DNA of 64,000 nt. Source: Candidatus Avimonas narfae. Its GTDB lineage: Bacteria; Bacillota; Clostridia; Oscillospirales; Acutalibacteraceae. Under the pieces are notes generated by a model. That model saw nothing but the letters and a program-made list of their open reading frames with translations. It was not told the DNA's origin and ran no database searches. A program made the translations under genes and the position numbers. This document shows, one piece after another, positions 1 through 7,879 of this stretch; position 1 is the first letter of the stretch; every line of letters starts with the position of its first letter. The DNA lies in NCBI GenBank assembly GCA_904395335.1, contig CAJFNR010000041.1, positions 16,284 through 80,283 of the forward strand, read 5' to 3'.

Positions 1-265
1 TGTGCAGCAGCAGGCGCCGGGGCCGGCGTGGATCGCGGTTGAAGATATTGCCCTTTTCATAGGGACTGATGTGCATGCCGTGCACGAACATCTCCCCGCT
101 GTCAATCTCACACCACGCGTCCTTCAGGTTGACGCCCCCCTGGCGCAGGGATTTGACCTCGGTGCCGGACAACTCGATGCCGGCTTCCAGGGCCTCCTCC
201 ACAAAATAGTCGTGGAACGCCTTTTTATTAGCCGCAATGGTGCGGCTTTCCGCGGACGGCGCCAT
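1..265 (-). CDS. smpB: SsrA-binding protein SmpB (N-terminal part, cut by window edge)
   Basis: The minus strand from 265 reads [20 protein letters not shown], then a block containing [26 protein letters not shown], and [15 protein letters not shown]. This is the conserved N-terminal half of SmpB, the protein that binds tmRNA and delivers it to stalled ribosomes for trans-translation. About 88 of the usual ~155 residues are inside the window. The ATG at 265 is preceded by AAAGGAGG at 272-279, which fixes the start. It is the last gene of the leftward dnaX-ybaB-recR-smpB run, 28 bp after recR. No tmRNA gene was seen within the window. Confidence 0.93.
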   Translation of the reverse strand, partial: MAPSAESRTIAANKKAFHDYFVEEALEAGIELSGTEVKSLRQGGVNLKDAWCEIDSGEMFVHGMHISPYEKGNIFNRDPRRPRRLLLH

Positions 266-293
266 GGGGACGCCTCCTTTCTGCAATATATTT

Positions 294-896
294 CTATTCG
301 ATGCGGCTGCGTCCCTCCAGGGAACGGCGCAGCGTCACCTCGTCGGCGTATTCCAGATCGCCACCCACGGGAATGCCATAGGCCAGCCGGGTCACCGGCA
401 CGCCAAAGGGCTTCAGCAGCTTGGACAGATACATGGCGGTGGCCTCCCCCTCCACGGTGGGGTTGGTGGCCATGATGATCTCCCGCACATCGGATTCCGC
501 CACCCGGGTCAGCAGCTGCTTGATACGCAGCTGCTCCGGGCCGACGCCGTCCATGGGGGAAATGGTGCCGTGCAGGACGTGATAGGTACCGGTATACTCC
601 CGGGTTCGCTCCAGCGCCATCACATCCTGGGGATCTTCCACCACGCAGATAAGGCCGGTATCCCGGTTGCCTGCGCGGCACACCGGGCACAGCTCCCCGT
701 CCGCCAGGTTACAGCACACCGTGCACTCCTGCAGTTTTTCCCGGGCGTCCTTGAGCGCGCCGATGAAGTCCTCCGCAGCCTTTTCAGGCATATTTAACAG
801 GTGGAAAGCCAGCCGCTGGGCCGATTTGTGCCCGATGCCCGGCAGGCGTTCCAGCTGTTCGATAAGGCGGGATAGGGGGGCAATTTGGTACGACAT
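294..896 (-). CDS. recR: Recombination mediator RecR
   Basis: A 200-residue protein of normal RecR length. It starts [20 protein letters not shown] followed by a helix-hairpin-helix ([15 protein letters not shown]). A four-cysteine zinc site follows ([16 protein letters not shown]), then a Toprim domain ([16 protein letters not shown]). RecR works with RecF/RecO to load RecA on single-stranded gaps. The ATG at 896 lies directly against the stop of ybaB (898), as in most Firmicutes, so the two are co-translated. Part of the dnaX-ybaB-recR unit transcribed from the SRP RNA side. Confidence 0.97.
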   Translation of the reverse strand: MSYQIAPLSRLIEQLERLPGIGHKSAQRLAFHLLNMPEKAAEDFIGALKDAREKLQECTVCCNLADGELCPVCRAGNRDTGLICVVEDPQDVMALERTREYTGTYHVLHGTISPMDGVGPEQLRIKQLLTRVAESDVREIIMATNPTVEGEATAMYLSKLLKPFGVPVTRLAYGIPVGGDLEYADEVTLRRSLEGRSRIE

Positions 897-897
897 C

Positions 898-1245
898 TTA
901 CACCAGACCCGGGATATTCAGCCCGCCCGTAATCTTGTTCATCTCCGCCTCGGAGGTCTCCACCGCCTTGCGCAGCGCCTCATTGACCGCCGCCGTGATC
1001 AGGTCGGACAGCATCTCCACATCCTCGGGATCCACCACCTCCGGCTTGATGTCCAGGCGGAGGACCTCCCGCTTGCCGCTGACGGTACAGGATACGGCCC
1101 CGCCGCCAGCGGCAGCAGTATATTCCCGCTCATCCAGCTCCGTTTGCAGCTGGGTCATCTGTTCCTGCATCTTTTGGGCCTGCTTGATCATGCTCTGCAT
1201 ATTGCCTGGGCCTCCGCCCACACCTTTCGGCAGCCGTGCTTTCAT
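898..1245 (-). CDS. YbaB/EbfC family nucleoid-associated protein
   Basis: A 115-residue protein with the YbaB core: PGNMQSMIKQAQKMQEQMTQ near the N-terminus, then TAAAGGGAVSCTVSGKREVL and a C-terminal amphipathic segment ending in GLNIPGLV. The family forms dimeric DNA-binding tweezers, and the gene lies between dnaX and recR in most bacteria, as here. The exact role is not settled. It is separated from dnaX by 74 bp that contain a small CCCCTTCC/GGAAGGGG hairpin (1286-1304). Confidence 0.95.
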   Translation of the reverse strand: MKARLPKGVGGGPGNMQSMIKQAQKMQEQMTQLQTELDEREYTAAAGGGAVSCTVSGKREVLRLDIKPEVVDPEDVEMLSDLITAAVNEALRKAVETSEAEMNKITGGLNIPGLV

Positions 1246-1285
1246 ACGTTTTGTTCTCCTTTTTCAGTGACTTACTCCAATATCC

Positions 1286-1304
1286 CCCCTTCCTGAGGAA
1301 GGGG
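1286..1304. repeat. Short perfect hairpin between dnaX and ybaB
   Basis: CCCCTTCC-TGA-GGAAGGGG, an 8-bp perfect inverted repeat with a 3-nt loop, in the 74-bp gap between dnaX and ybaB. There is no T-run, so it is unlikely to terminate. Its CCCCTTCCTGAGGAAGGGG form resembles the C/G-rich palindromes seen at 31.37 kb and 51.68 kb in this window. Confidence 0.5.
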
Positions 1305-1319
1305 TTATCAGCATATAGG

Positions 1320-3026
1320 TTATTCCTTGACCTTAACCTCCACGCCCAGCTCCCGGCTGTTGCGGATAAAGGCAGCCAGGGGATCCTCCGGCGCCGGAGC
1401 GCCGCCGGGGGCAGCTGCGGCGGATTTCTTCACGCCAATGCGGTAAACTTGTCCTGTCACGCCCCGCAGGGCATTGACCAGGTGAGTTTTGTTGCCGTCC
1501 CGGGACACCAGGGACCGGAACAGGTCGCTGTCCGTTTGGATGAGCAGCAGATCACCCCGCAGGGCGGCGGAGGAGCCCACTAATACACCATACAGCGGCG
1601 GGCAGGTCTGGGCCAGCGTCTCCAGCACATCGTTCCACTGGGGAAAGGGGACCTCTCCTTCCGCAGCGGCGGAATGGGGGGCCGAGACGGCAGCAGGGCC
1701 CGGCGGTACTGCCGGCTCCGCTTTCTCCGGAACCGGAGGAGGTTCCTCCCACGGCGCCATATCGGCGGGAGGCGGCGGTTCCTCCACAGGCGAAGCCGGA
1801 GGCATCGCCGCCTTCGGGATGGCGGGCGCTGATGCTTTCGCCGGCGACGCATCAGCCGCGGCTTTCCCCGGGGCTAACCCGCCGGTACGCAGTGCCGTTT
1901 CCACCGCCTGGAGGCGGCGTAGCAGCGCAGCGGCGCTGGTGTCCAGCTCCGGAGAGCACAAACACAGCAAGGCCGTTTCCATCTCCACCCGCCTGGAGGC
2001 GCCGGAGCGCAGCCGCTCCAGCGTTTTCTGCAGGGTTTCCAGACAGTGTAGCAGGGCCGGAAGATCGTATTCCTCCGCCTCCCGGCGCATTTGCTCAAGG
2101 TCGGCCGGAGCCGCGATTACCAGCCCTTCGGGGTGGGGCACGCTTTTGAGCACCATCAGGTTGCGGTAAAAATCAATCATTTCGCTGCACAGCCGCTCCA
2201 TATCCTTGGAGGCATTGTGCAGCCGGTCCAGCACGGTGAGTGCCGTCCCGGGATCCCTGTTCCTCACGGCGGAGGAAAGTTCGTATAAATGGTCCCGGCC
2301 GGTAATGCCTGCAGCCTCCGCCACCGTATCGGCGGTGATGTCCCGGGACCGGGACAGGCATTGATCCAGCAGGGAAAGGGCGTCGCGCAGCGCGCCGTCC
2401 GCCATACGGGCCAGCAAAAACGCCGCCTCGTCGGTGATGCGGAAATCCTCCTGCCCGGCGATGTACTGAATGCGGGCGGCAATATCCTCCGGCGGGATAC
2501 GGGAAAAATCGAACCTCTGACACCGCGACAGGATGGTGGCGGGCAGCTTGTGGACCTCGGTAGTGGCCAGGATAAAGATCACATGAGCCGGCGGCTCCTC
2601 CAGCGTTTTGAGCAGGGCATTGAACGCCCCGGTGGACAGCATGTGTACCTCGTCGATGATGTACACGCGGTATTTTCCCACCGCGGGGGTGAAGCTGACC
2701 TCTTCCCGCAGTTCCCGGATGCTGTCTACCCCGTTGTTGGAGGCAGCGTCGATCTCCACCACATCGGTAACCGATCCGTCGTCGATCCCCCGGCATACAT
2801 CACACTGATTGCATGGATCACCGTCCACGGGAGACTGACAGTTGACAGCTTTGGCCAGGATCTTGGCGCAGGAGGTCTTACCCGTCCCCCGGGAACCGGT
2901 GAACAGGTAGGCGTGAGCCAGGCGGCCGGTGCGCAGCTCATTCTTCAGGGCAGCGGTGACATGAGGCTGGCCGTACACGTCGGAAAACGTCTGGGGACGC
3001 CATTTGCGATACAGCACCTGATACAT
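1320..3026 (-). CDS. dnaX: DNA polymerase III subunit gamma/tau
   Basis: A 568-residue clamp-loader ATPase when started at the ATG at 3026, which gives MYQVLYRKWRPQTFSDVYGQ, the classic DnaX N-terminus. An open frame extends 28 codons further upstream but runs into the SRP RNA, so it is not used. Visible motifs are Walker A (GSRGTGKTSCAK), a cysteine zinc module (CNQCDVC), Walker B (YIIDEVHML) and sensor LEEPP. After about residue 370 comes a Pro/Ala-rich linker, then a tau-like C-terminal domain. First protein gene of the SRP RNA-dnaX-ybaB-recR-smpB unit. Confidence 0.97.
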   Translation of the reverse strand: MYQVLYRKWRPQTFSDVYGQPHVTAALKNELRTGRLAHAYLFTGSRGTGKTSCAKILAKAVNCQSPVDGDPCNQCDVCRGIDDGSVTDVVEIDAASNNGVDSIRELREEVSFTPAVGKYRVYIIDEVHMLSTGAFNALLKTLEEPPAHVIFILATTEVHKLPATILSRCQRFDFSRIPPEDIAARIQYIAGQEDFRITDEAAFLLARMADGALRDALSLLDQCLSRSRDITADTVAEAAGITGRDHLYELSSAVRNRDPGTALTVLDRLHNASKDMERLCSEMIDFYRNLMVLKSVPHPEGLVIAAPADLEQMRREAEEYDLPALLHCLETLQKTLERLRSGASRRVEMETALLCLCSPELDTSAAALLRRLQAVETALRTGGLAPGKAAADASPAKASAPAIPKAAMPPASPVEEPPPPADMAPWEEPPPVPEKAEPAVPPGPAAVSAPHSAAAEGEVPFPQWNDVLETLAQTCPPLYGVLVGSSAALRGDLLLIQTDSDLFRSLVSRDGNKTHLVNALRGVTGQVYRIGVKKSAAAAPGGAPAPEDPLAAFIRNSRELGVEVKVKE

Positions 3027-3066
3027 AACCCTTCCGCCCCTTTCGTCTGCAAACGCCGCACACCCT

Positions 3067-3188
3067 CGGGCATACGAACGGACAGGTGACCCGCGGCGCA
3101 CGGAAACCACCGCTTAATGCTGCTCGGTTCCCCGCCTGACATGGTTCACGGCGCACCGTCGCACGGGGCCCGTCCGTCCGTATGCCCC
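3067..3188 (-). ncRNA. ffs: Signal recognition particle RNA, small bacterial type (4.5S-like)
   Basis: Read on the minus strand, the 5' GGGCATACG-GACGGAC pairs with the 3' GTCCGTTCGTATGCCC to form a long closing helix. The apical domain has the invariant SRP signature GTGAACCATGTCAGGCGGG, GAACCGAGCAGCATTAAGCG and then GTGCGCCGC, which is the Ffh-binding asymmetric loop plus tetraloop region. About 120 nt, with no Alu domain, unlike the ~270-nt Bacillus scRNA. It sits just upstream of dnaX, the usual Firmicute location, with a sigma-A promoter at 3216-3244. Confidence 0.93.
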
Positions 3189-3215
3189 AAAGCATGCGGC
3201 GTCATATGCTTTGTT

Positions 3216-3244
3216 AGTATACACGATTTTCCCCGCAAAAGCAA
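3216..3244 (-). promoter_or_regulatory. Sigma-A promoter of SRP RNA / dnaX operon
   Basis: On the minus strand TTGCTT (3239-3244), a 17-nt spacer and TATACT (3216-3221). A start near 3208 would be about 20 nt upstream of the SRP RNA closing helix. The rest of the gap between the SRP RNA and sigK (about 3245-3550) shows no gene or repeat that I recognise. Confidence 0.75.
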
Positions 3245-3514
3245 CTGCTTCCCGGGATTTTCTCCGCAGGAGACAAAGCCGACGCCACCTCTGCTTCGCA
3301 GCCTCCGACAGTGCCCCAAGCCAACGTCCTTCGGAGTTCCCCCTTTACTCCCGTGCTCTCCAACCTGTAAACACATTCTTTTGCACAACATTCCCCCGAT
3401 AGCTGTTGTCCTGCTATTGTTATGGAAACAGCAGCGCCCACGATATAAAAACGGATTCTCTTCGTCCTGATCATGTCTTTTTCGCATAGACAGGCACCGG
3501 ACGGGATCCACCTT

Positions 3515-3522
3515 CATACATA
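3515..3522 (+). promoter_or_regulatory. Possible sigma-E type -10 element before sigK
   Basis: CATACATA resembles the CATACAnT -10 consensus of mother-cell sigma-E promoters and lies 29 bp upstream of the sigK ATG. I see no convincing -35 at the right distance. The proposal rests mainly on sigK being sigma-E dependent in Bacillus. Confidence 0.3.
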
Positions 3523-3550
3523 TGAGAAGGTATAGAAGGGAGGAAGATGT

Positions 3551-4267
3551 ATGCTGCTCGAACTGCTCAATTCCTTGTCCCACGTGTTTTACATGGCCCT
3601 GCACGTGGTCAACGCCGGCTCCTTTCCCCGCCCCCTGACAGCGGACAAGGAACACGAATATCTGGAGGCCTATCGGAAGGGCGGCGATAACCATGCCCGG
3701 GACCAGCTTATCGAACATAATCTGCGCCTGGTGGCGCACATCATCAAGAAATATTACAGTTCGGTTCGGGATCAGGACGATCTTATCTCCATCGGTACTA
3801 TCGGCCTGATCAAGGCCGTCAATACCTTTGACTATACCAAAGGGACGAGGCTGGCGACCTACGCTTCGCGCTGTATCGAAAACGAAATTCTCATGTTTTT
3901 CCGGTCAACGCGCAAGACGGCTCAGGACGTTTCCATGGACGATCCCATCGACACGGACAAGGACGGGCATCCTCTGACGCTGATGGATGTCATCGCGGAA
4001 GAGGACAACACATTTGAGAATCTGGATCTGAAAATCAATTCGGAAAAGTTGTACCGTTACATTGCGGAAACCCTAGACGACCGGGAAAAAGAGATCATCG
4101 AGCTGCGTTACGGCCTGCTGGGGGATGGCCTGACCCAACGGGAGGTGGCCTCCCGGTTGAACATCAGCCGTTCCTATGTCAGCCGCATTGAGAAAAAGGC
4201 GCTGGATAAGCTCAAGCGTCGCTTCGATGCCGGGGACGGACGCAAACCGGTACGGCGTATACCCTAA
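3551..4267 (+). CDS. sigK: Pro-sigma-K, late mother-cell sporulation sigma factor
   Basis: A 238-residue sigma-70 family protein. Region 2 reads IEHNLRLVAHIIKKY and DQDDLISIGTIGLIKAVNTFD; region 4 contains GLTQREVASRLNISRSYVSR. The N-terminus has a ~20-residue hydrophobic pro-sequence (MLLELLNSLSHVFYMALHVV) before FPRPLTADKE, matching the membrane-anchored pro-sigma-K that SpoIVFB cleaves in Bacillus. GGAGG at 3539-3543 supports the ATG. The gene is continuous, with no skin-like element. It implies the organism forms endospores. It converges on the helicase gene at a shared terminator. Confidence 0.93.
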   Translation: MLLELLNSLSHVFYMALHVVNAGSFPRPLTADKEHEYLEAYRKGGDNHARDQLIEHNLRLVAHIIKKYYSSVRDQDDLISIGTIGLIKAVNTFDYTKGTRLATYASRCIENEILMFFRSTRKTAQDVSMDDPIDTDKDGHPLTLMDVIAEEDNTFENLDLKINSEKLYRYIAETLDDREKEIIELRYGLLGDGLTQREVASRLNISRSYVSRIEKKALDKLKRRFDAGDGRKPVRRIP

Positions 4268-4302
4268 AAGTTGCCTTCCCCCCTAATCGCACAAAATCCG
4301 TT

Positions 4303-4351
4303 AAAATCACCCCCACCTTCCCAACCGGGAAAAGGTGAGGGCGATTTTTTT
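4303..4351 (+). terminator. Terminator between convergent sigK and the helicase gene
   Basis: Stem AAAATCaCCCcCACCTT / AAGGTGaGGGcGATTTT followed by a T-run. It is symmetric enough to stop transcription from both sides and overlaps the stop codon of the helicase gene. Confidence 0.85.
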
Positions 4352-6563
4352 ATCGGGGAACAGCCATCCCCTCCTGCAGACCGTCGAAATCCAGGAAATC
4401 CAGAATGAACTCCTTTCTCAGCAGCTCCGGGGGGATAAACTCGTTGTACTTGTGCTCGATCTGTACCTTGTCCGGCAGCGGCAGGGAAAACAGGTCGGGC
4501 TGCGATGCGAGAATTTCATCGATAACGGCTTCAATGTATTCCCGGGCATGGGAAAAACCAGAGCGCACCGTAATCTCCAGATGCACGCAGGTGCGCCAAA
4601 GCAGGCGGCTTTTCAGCCCGTGCTGAAGCAACAGGAAATGGAGCGTGTAAAGCTGGCGAGTCCCCACCCAGGGAAACACGGCGAATTTGTTCTCCGACAG
4701 CTGGATTACCCGATGGGACAGGATACCGGAATTCCGGGCCACGCTGCGAATTTCCTGCAGCCGTTCGCGGCAGGAGGCGCTGAGGTAGGGATAGGCTTCG
4801 TCCTCCGCCAGCACGCGCCGCATGGTCTGCACCAGGACGGTGTGCAGCTCCCCTTCGAAATCGACATTCCAGTCCACTGTAGACACGCCGGGCACCCGCT
4901 TGACGAAGATCACCTTGGCCTTGGCGTTGACCTCCACCGTTTCCCAGGTCAGCCCGGCCAGGGCAAAGCGGGTCCGCGGGGGATAAATCTTGTCCACGGT
5001 ACCGATGGCGGCGCCCACCGACACGCCCTCGTTGCCGTTGTACTCCTTGACCAGATAGTATTCCGGCACCTGGAAGACGGCCAAAAAATGATAGTCGTTC
5101 ACTACCTTTTCCCCCGCCCGGCCGATGATCAGCCCGTCGCTATCCTCCATGCGCTCCAGGTGCCCGATAGACAGCAAGTGCCGTAGCAGCAGGCGGTAAT
5201 CTTCCTCCGACACCTGACGAAAGGCCGCCAGGCTCAGCACCTCCTCCGCCAGACGCCGGGGGGAGATCTCCCCGGCGGAAAGCAGTGTGCTCATGGTCTG
5301 ATGGTACAGCAAAGAATAAGGATGGGCCCCGGGGGTCAGAGGCTCGATCCACTTTTTCTTCGTATACAGCTGAACAATAGCCGCGATGCGCAGGAATTCC
5401 CAGTTAACCGCGCCCAGGGTGTCGGCGGCGGTGGCATGCACCTGATCCACAAAGGTGAAGAGCAGCTGAGGGATCTGGCCGCGCCGGCCGCAGCGGCCCA
5501 GCCGCTGGGCGAAGCTGGACACCGTGGCCGGGGCGCCGATCTGCACCACCTGGTCCAGGGAGCCGATGTCGATGCCCAGCTCCAGGGTGACGGTGGCGCC
5601 GGTGACCAGTTTTTCCTCCGACGCTTTCATTTCGTCCTCCGCATGCTCCCGCAGGGCGGCGGACACATTGCCGTGATGGACCCGGTATACGTCCGGGGTG
5701 TGATACTTCAGCGCCAGTTGGCGCAGATGGGCCATCACCAGCTCGATTTCCTCCCGGGAATTGGCGAACACAATGGTCTTTTTGTCCAGGGTCATACGGT
5801 AGAGGTATTCGTAATGGGAGGCTTCCCCCTCCTCCGCGAGACTGGCCCCTGCCTCCTGTGAGGATTTTTCAAAGCGCTCCACCAGCAACCGGATTTTTTG
5901 TTGTCCTGTTTCTCCCCTCGGGGCGGAACAGAGGCGGGGCGTGCCCGCATTCAGCCACCGCTTGGCCACCTCGATGTCGCCCAAGGTGGCGGACAGACCG
6001 ATGCGCCGGGGGACATTGCCGGATAGGCGCTGCATGCGTTCCAGCAAGGACAGAACCTGTACCCCCCGCACGTCCCGCATAAAATAGTGCACCTCATCAA
6101 TGATGACGAAGCGCAGGTCGTGAAACAGGGAATAGCAGGCTCCCCGCTTGCGGATCAGTAGGGATTCCAGGGATTCCGGCGTGATCTGTAGAATGCCCTG
6201 GGGATGCTTCACCAACCGATCCTTCTCCGCCCGGGAGGCGTCCCCGTGCCACTTGCACACCGGCAATCCGGATTCCTGCAACAGCTGGTCCAGCCGCTTG
6301 AACTGGTCGTTGATCAGCGCCTTCAGCGGGCTAATGTACAACACCCCTACCGACCGGGAGGGGCGGTGGTACAGCTCGGTCAGCACCGGGAGAAACGCCG
6401 CCTCCGTCTTTCCCGAGGCGGTGCCGGAGGAGAGCAGCAGGTTGTCGTCCGTGTCCCAGACGACCTGGCAGGCCTCCTTTTGAATTTCCCGCAGATCCTC
6501 CCAGTGATTGGCATAGATAAAGTCCTGGATATATGGGGCCAGGCGCCCGAAAACCCCGCTCAC
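4350..6563 (-). CDS. sngC: Lhr/BrxHI-like DEAH helicase, Shango SngC-like
   Basis: A 737-residue superfamily 2 helicase. Motif I is LSSGTASGKTEAAFLPVL (about residues 44-60), Ia is YISPLKALINDQ, II is VIIDEVHYFM, III is LSATLGD. The second RecA domain has TIVFANSREEIE and the QRLGRCGRRGQ motif VI. Lhr-type C-terminal regions follow. The ATG overlaps the stop of the ATPase gene by 4 bp. Together with a P-loop ATPase of the BrxC/BrxD type and a TerB-domain protein, this matches the gene set of the anti-phage system Shango (SngA, SngB, SngC). A BREX type 2 remnant is the alternative, but no PglX or PglZ is nearby. Confidence 0.78.
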   Translation of the reverse strand: MSGVFGRLAPYIQDFIYANHWEDLREIQKEACQVVWDTDDNLLLSSGTASGKTEAAFLPVLTELYHRPSRSVGVLYISPLKALINDQFKRLDQLLQESGLPVCKWHGDASRAEKDRLVKHPQGILQITPESLESLLIRKRGACYSLFHDLRFVIIDEVHYFMRDVRGVQVLSLLERMQRLSGNVPRRIGLSATLGDIEVAKRWLNAGTPRLCSAPRGETGQQKIRLLVERFEKSSQEAGASLAEEGEASHYEYLYRMTLDKKTIVFANSREEIELVMAHLRQLALKYHTPDVYRVHHGNVSAALREHAEDEMKASEEKLVTGATVTLELGIDIGSLDQVVQIGAPATVSSFAQRLGRCGRRGQIPQLLFTFVDQVHATAADTLGAVNWEFLRIAAIVQLYTKKKWIEPLTPGAHPYSLLYHQTMSTLLSAGEISPRRLAEEVLSLAAFRQVSEEDYRLLLRHLLSIGHLERMEDSDGLIIGRAGEKVVNDYHFLAVFQVPEYYLVKEYNGNEGVSVGAAIGTVDKIYPPRTRFALAGLTWETVEVNAKAKVIFVKRVPGVSTVDWNVDFEGELHTVLVQTMRRVLAEDEAYPYLSASCRERLQEIRSVARNSGILSHRVIQLSENKFAVFPWVGTRQLYTLHFLLLQHGLKSRLLWRTCVHLEITVRSGFSHAREYIEAVIDEILASQPDLFSLPLPDKVQIEHKYNEFIPPELLRKEFILDFLDFDGLQEGMAVPR

Positions 6564-7879
6564 AGGCTAAACTCCGCAAAGGCGCCGTCGTTCCCGCCGT
6601 CCGGCGCCGCCGGGGCGAGGAACTCCTCGCCGCCCAGAATCTCCTCCACCCGGCGGCCGGGGTTCTGTAGCAGGATGTTGAGCAGCTCAATGAAATCCCG
6701 GATGATCTCCCGGGGCGTGATATGGGTATCCGCCCCCACCCGGTTGTACTCGATGGTGAGAAAGCGGACCAACTCCTCCTGGGTCAAACGCGGTTCGTAA
6801 CCGAACAACTGGCCGTGCATGTGCATCAGCTTTTCGATGAGGACATACATTTCCTCGGAGGTGAGCATGGACAGGCGGATGATGGGGGACAGCAGATCCT
6901 GGGTGTCCTCGGAGGCGAACCGCCCCTCCGCCAGCCGGGAGCGCAGCGCTTCATAGCTGAACACGCCGCGGTACTTGTCCTCGATGCACTGCGGGGTGCC
7001 GCCCAACAGAAAACCGATGTGCCGGGCTTTACCCTGGAGCACGTCGTTGTACATGGTCAGGATTTTTTCATAATTGCTCTGCCGCGTCACTGCCTGGGGG
7101 ATCTTGTACAGATTGACCAACTCGTCCACAATGACCAGCAGTCCCTGATATCCGGCATGAACCAGGAAGGAGGCAAAAATTTTCAAAAAATCATACCAGT
7201 TGTCGTCGGTAACGATGAGGCGGATGCCCAGCTCGTTTTTCGCCTCGGTCATGGTGCCGTATTCGCCGCGGAACCAACGGATCACCCGGGATTTCCCCTC
7301 GTCGTCCCCGGCATTGTACGCCTGATAATACAACAGCACGGCTTTGGCGAACTCAAAGCCGTTGACCATGCCCTCCAGGCTACCCACCACCTGGCGGACC
7401 CGTTTTTCCACCAGGGCGTCGAAGGCGGGGCCCTCCTCCCCCACGCCGCCGGCATCTGCCACCTCCATTTTGATCCGGGACAGCCACCGCTCCAGAATGA
7501 GAGGTAGGGCGCCGCCGTCCGGCTTGGTCTTGGTGGACATGTTCTGCATCAATTCCTTGTATGTGGCCAGGCCCTGGCCCTTGGAGCCCACGAACCGCCG
7601 TTCCGGGGACAGGTCGGCATCCACCACCACAAACCCCTTCTCTGTGGCGTAATTGCGGATGGTCTGGAGCAAAAAGCTCTTGCCGCTGCCGTACCGGCCC
7701 ACGATAAAACGAAAGGCCGCCCCACCGGAGGCGATGGTCTCCACGTCGTGAAGCAGGGCGTCGATCTCCTTATCCCGGCCCACGGCAATGTATTCCAGCC
7801 CCACCCGCGGCACGACGCCGCCTCCCAGTGCGTTGATGATGGTACTGCTGATACGCCTCGGCGGGTTATTCGGATTCAT
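6560..7879 (-). CDS. sngB: BrxD/DUF2791-like P-loop ATPase, Shango SngB-like
   Basis: A 439-residue ATPase. Near the N-terminus comes RISSTIINALGGGVVPRVGL and EYIAVGRDKEI, then Walker A VGRYGSGKSFLLQ (about residues 65-76) and VDADLSPERRF. Walker B is GLLVIVDELVNLYK (about residue 240), with a sensor segment FLLGGTPQCIED. This is the arrangement of the DUF2791/BREX ATP-binding family. It overlaps the TerB gene upstream by 14 bp and the helicase downstream by 4 bp, so the three products are almost certainly made together. Inference: a DNA-translocating or sensing partner of the helicase in phage defence. Confidence 0.8.
   Translation of the reverse strand: MNPNNPPRRISSTIINALGGGVVPRVGLEYIAVGRDKEIDALLHDVETIASGGAAFRFIVGRYGSGKSFLLQTIRNYATEKGFVVVDADLSPERRFVGSKGQGLATYKELMQNMSTKTKPDGGALPLILERWLSRIKMEVADAGGVGEEGPAFDALVEKRVRQVVGSLEGMVNGFEFAKAVLLYYQAYNAGDDEGKSRVIRWFRGEYGTMTEAKNELGIRLIVTDDNWYDFLKIFASFLVHAGYQGLLVIVDELVNLYKIPQAVTRQSNYEKILTMYNDVLQGKARHIGFLLGGTPQCIEDKYRGVFSYEALRSRLAEGRFASEDTQDLLSPIIRLSMLTSEEMYVLIEKLMHMHGQLFGYEPRLTQEELVRFLTIEYNRVGADTHITPREIIRDFIELLNILLQNPGRRVEEILGGEEFLAPAAPDGGNDGAFAEFSL

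Noticed and set aside
3551..4267. Interruption of sigK by a skin-like element
   Set aside because: The reading frame is continuous from the pro-sequence to region 4.
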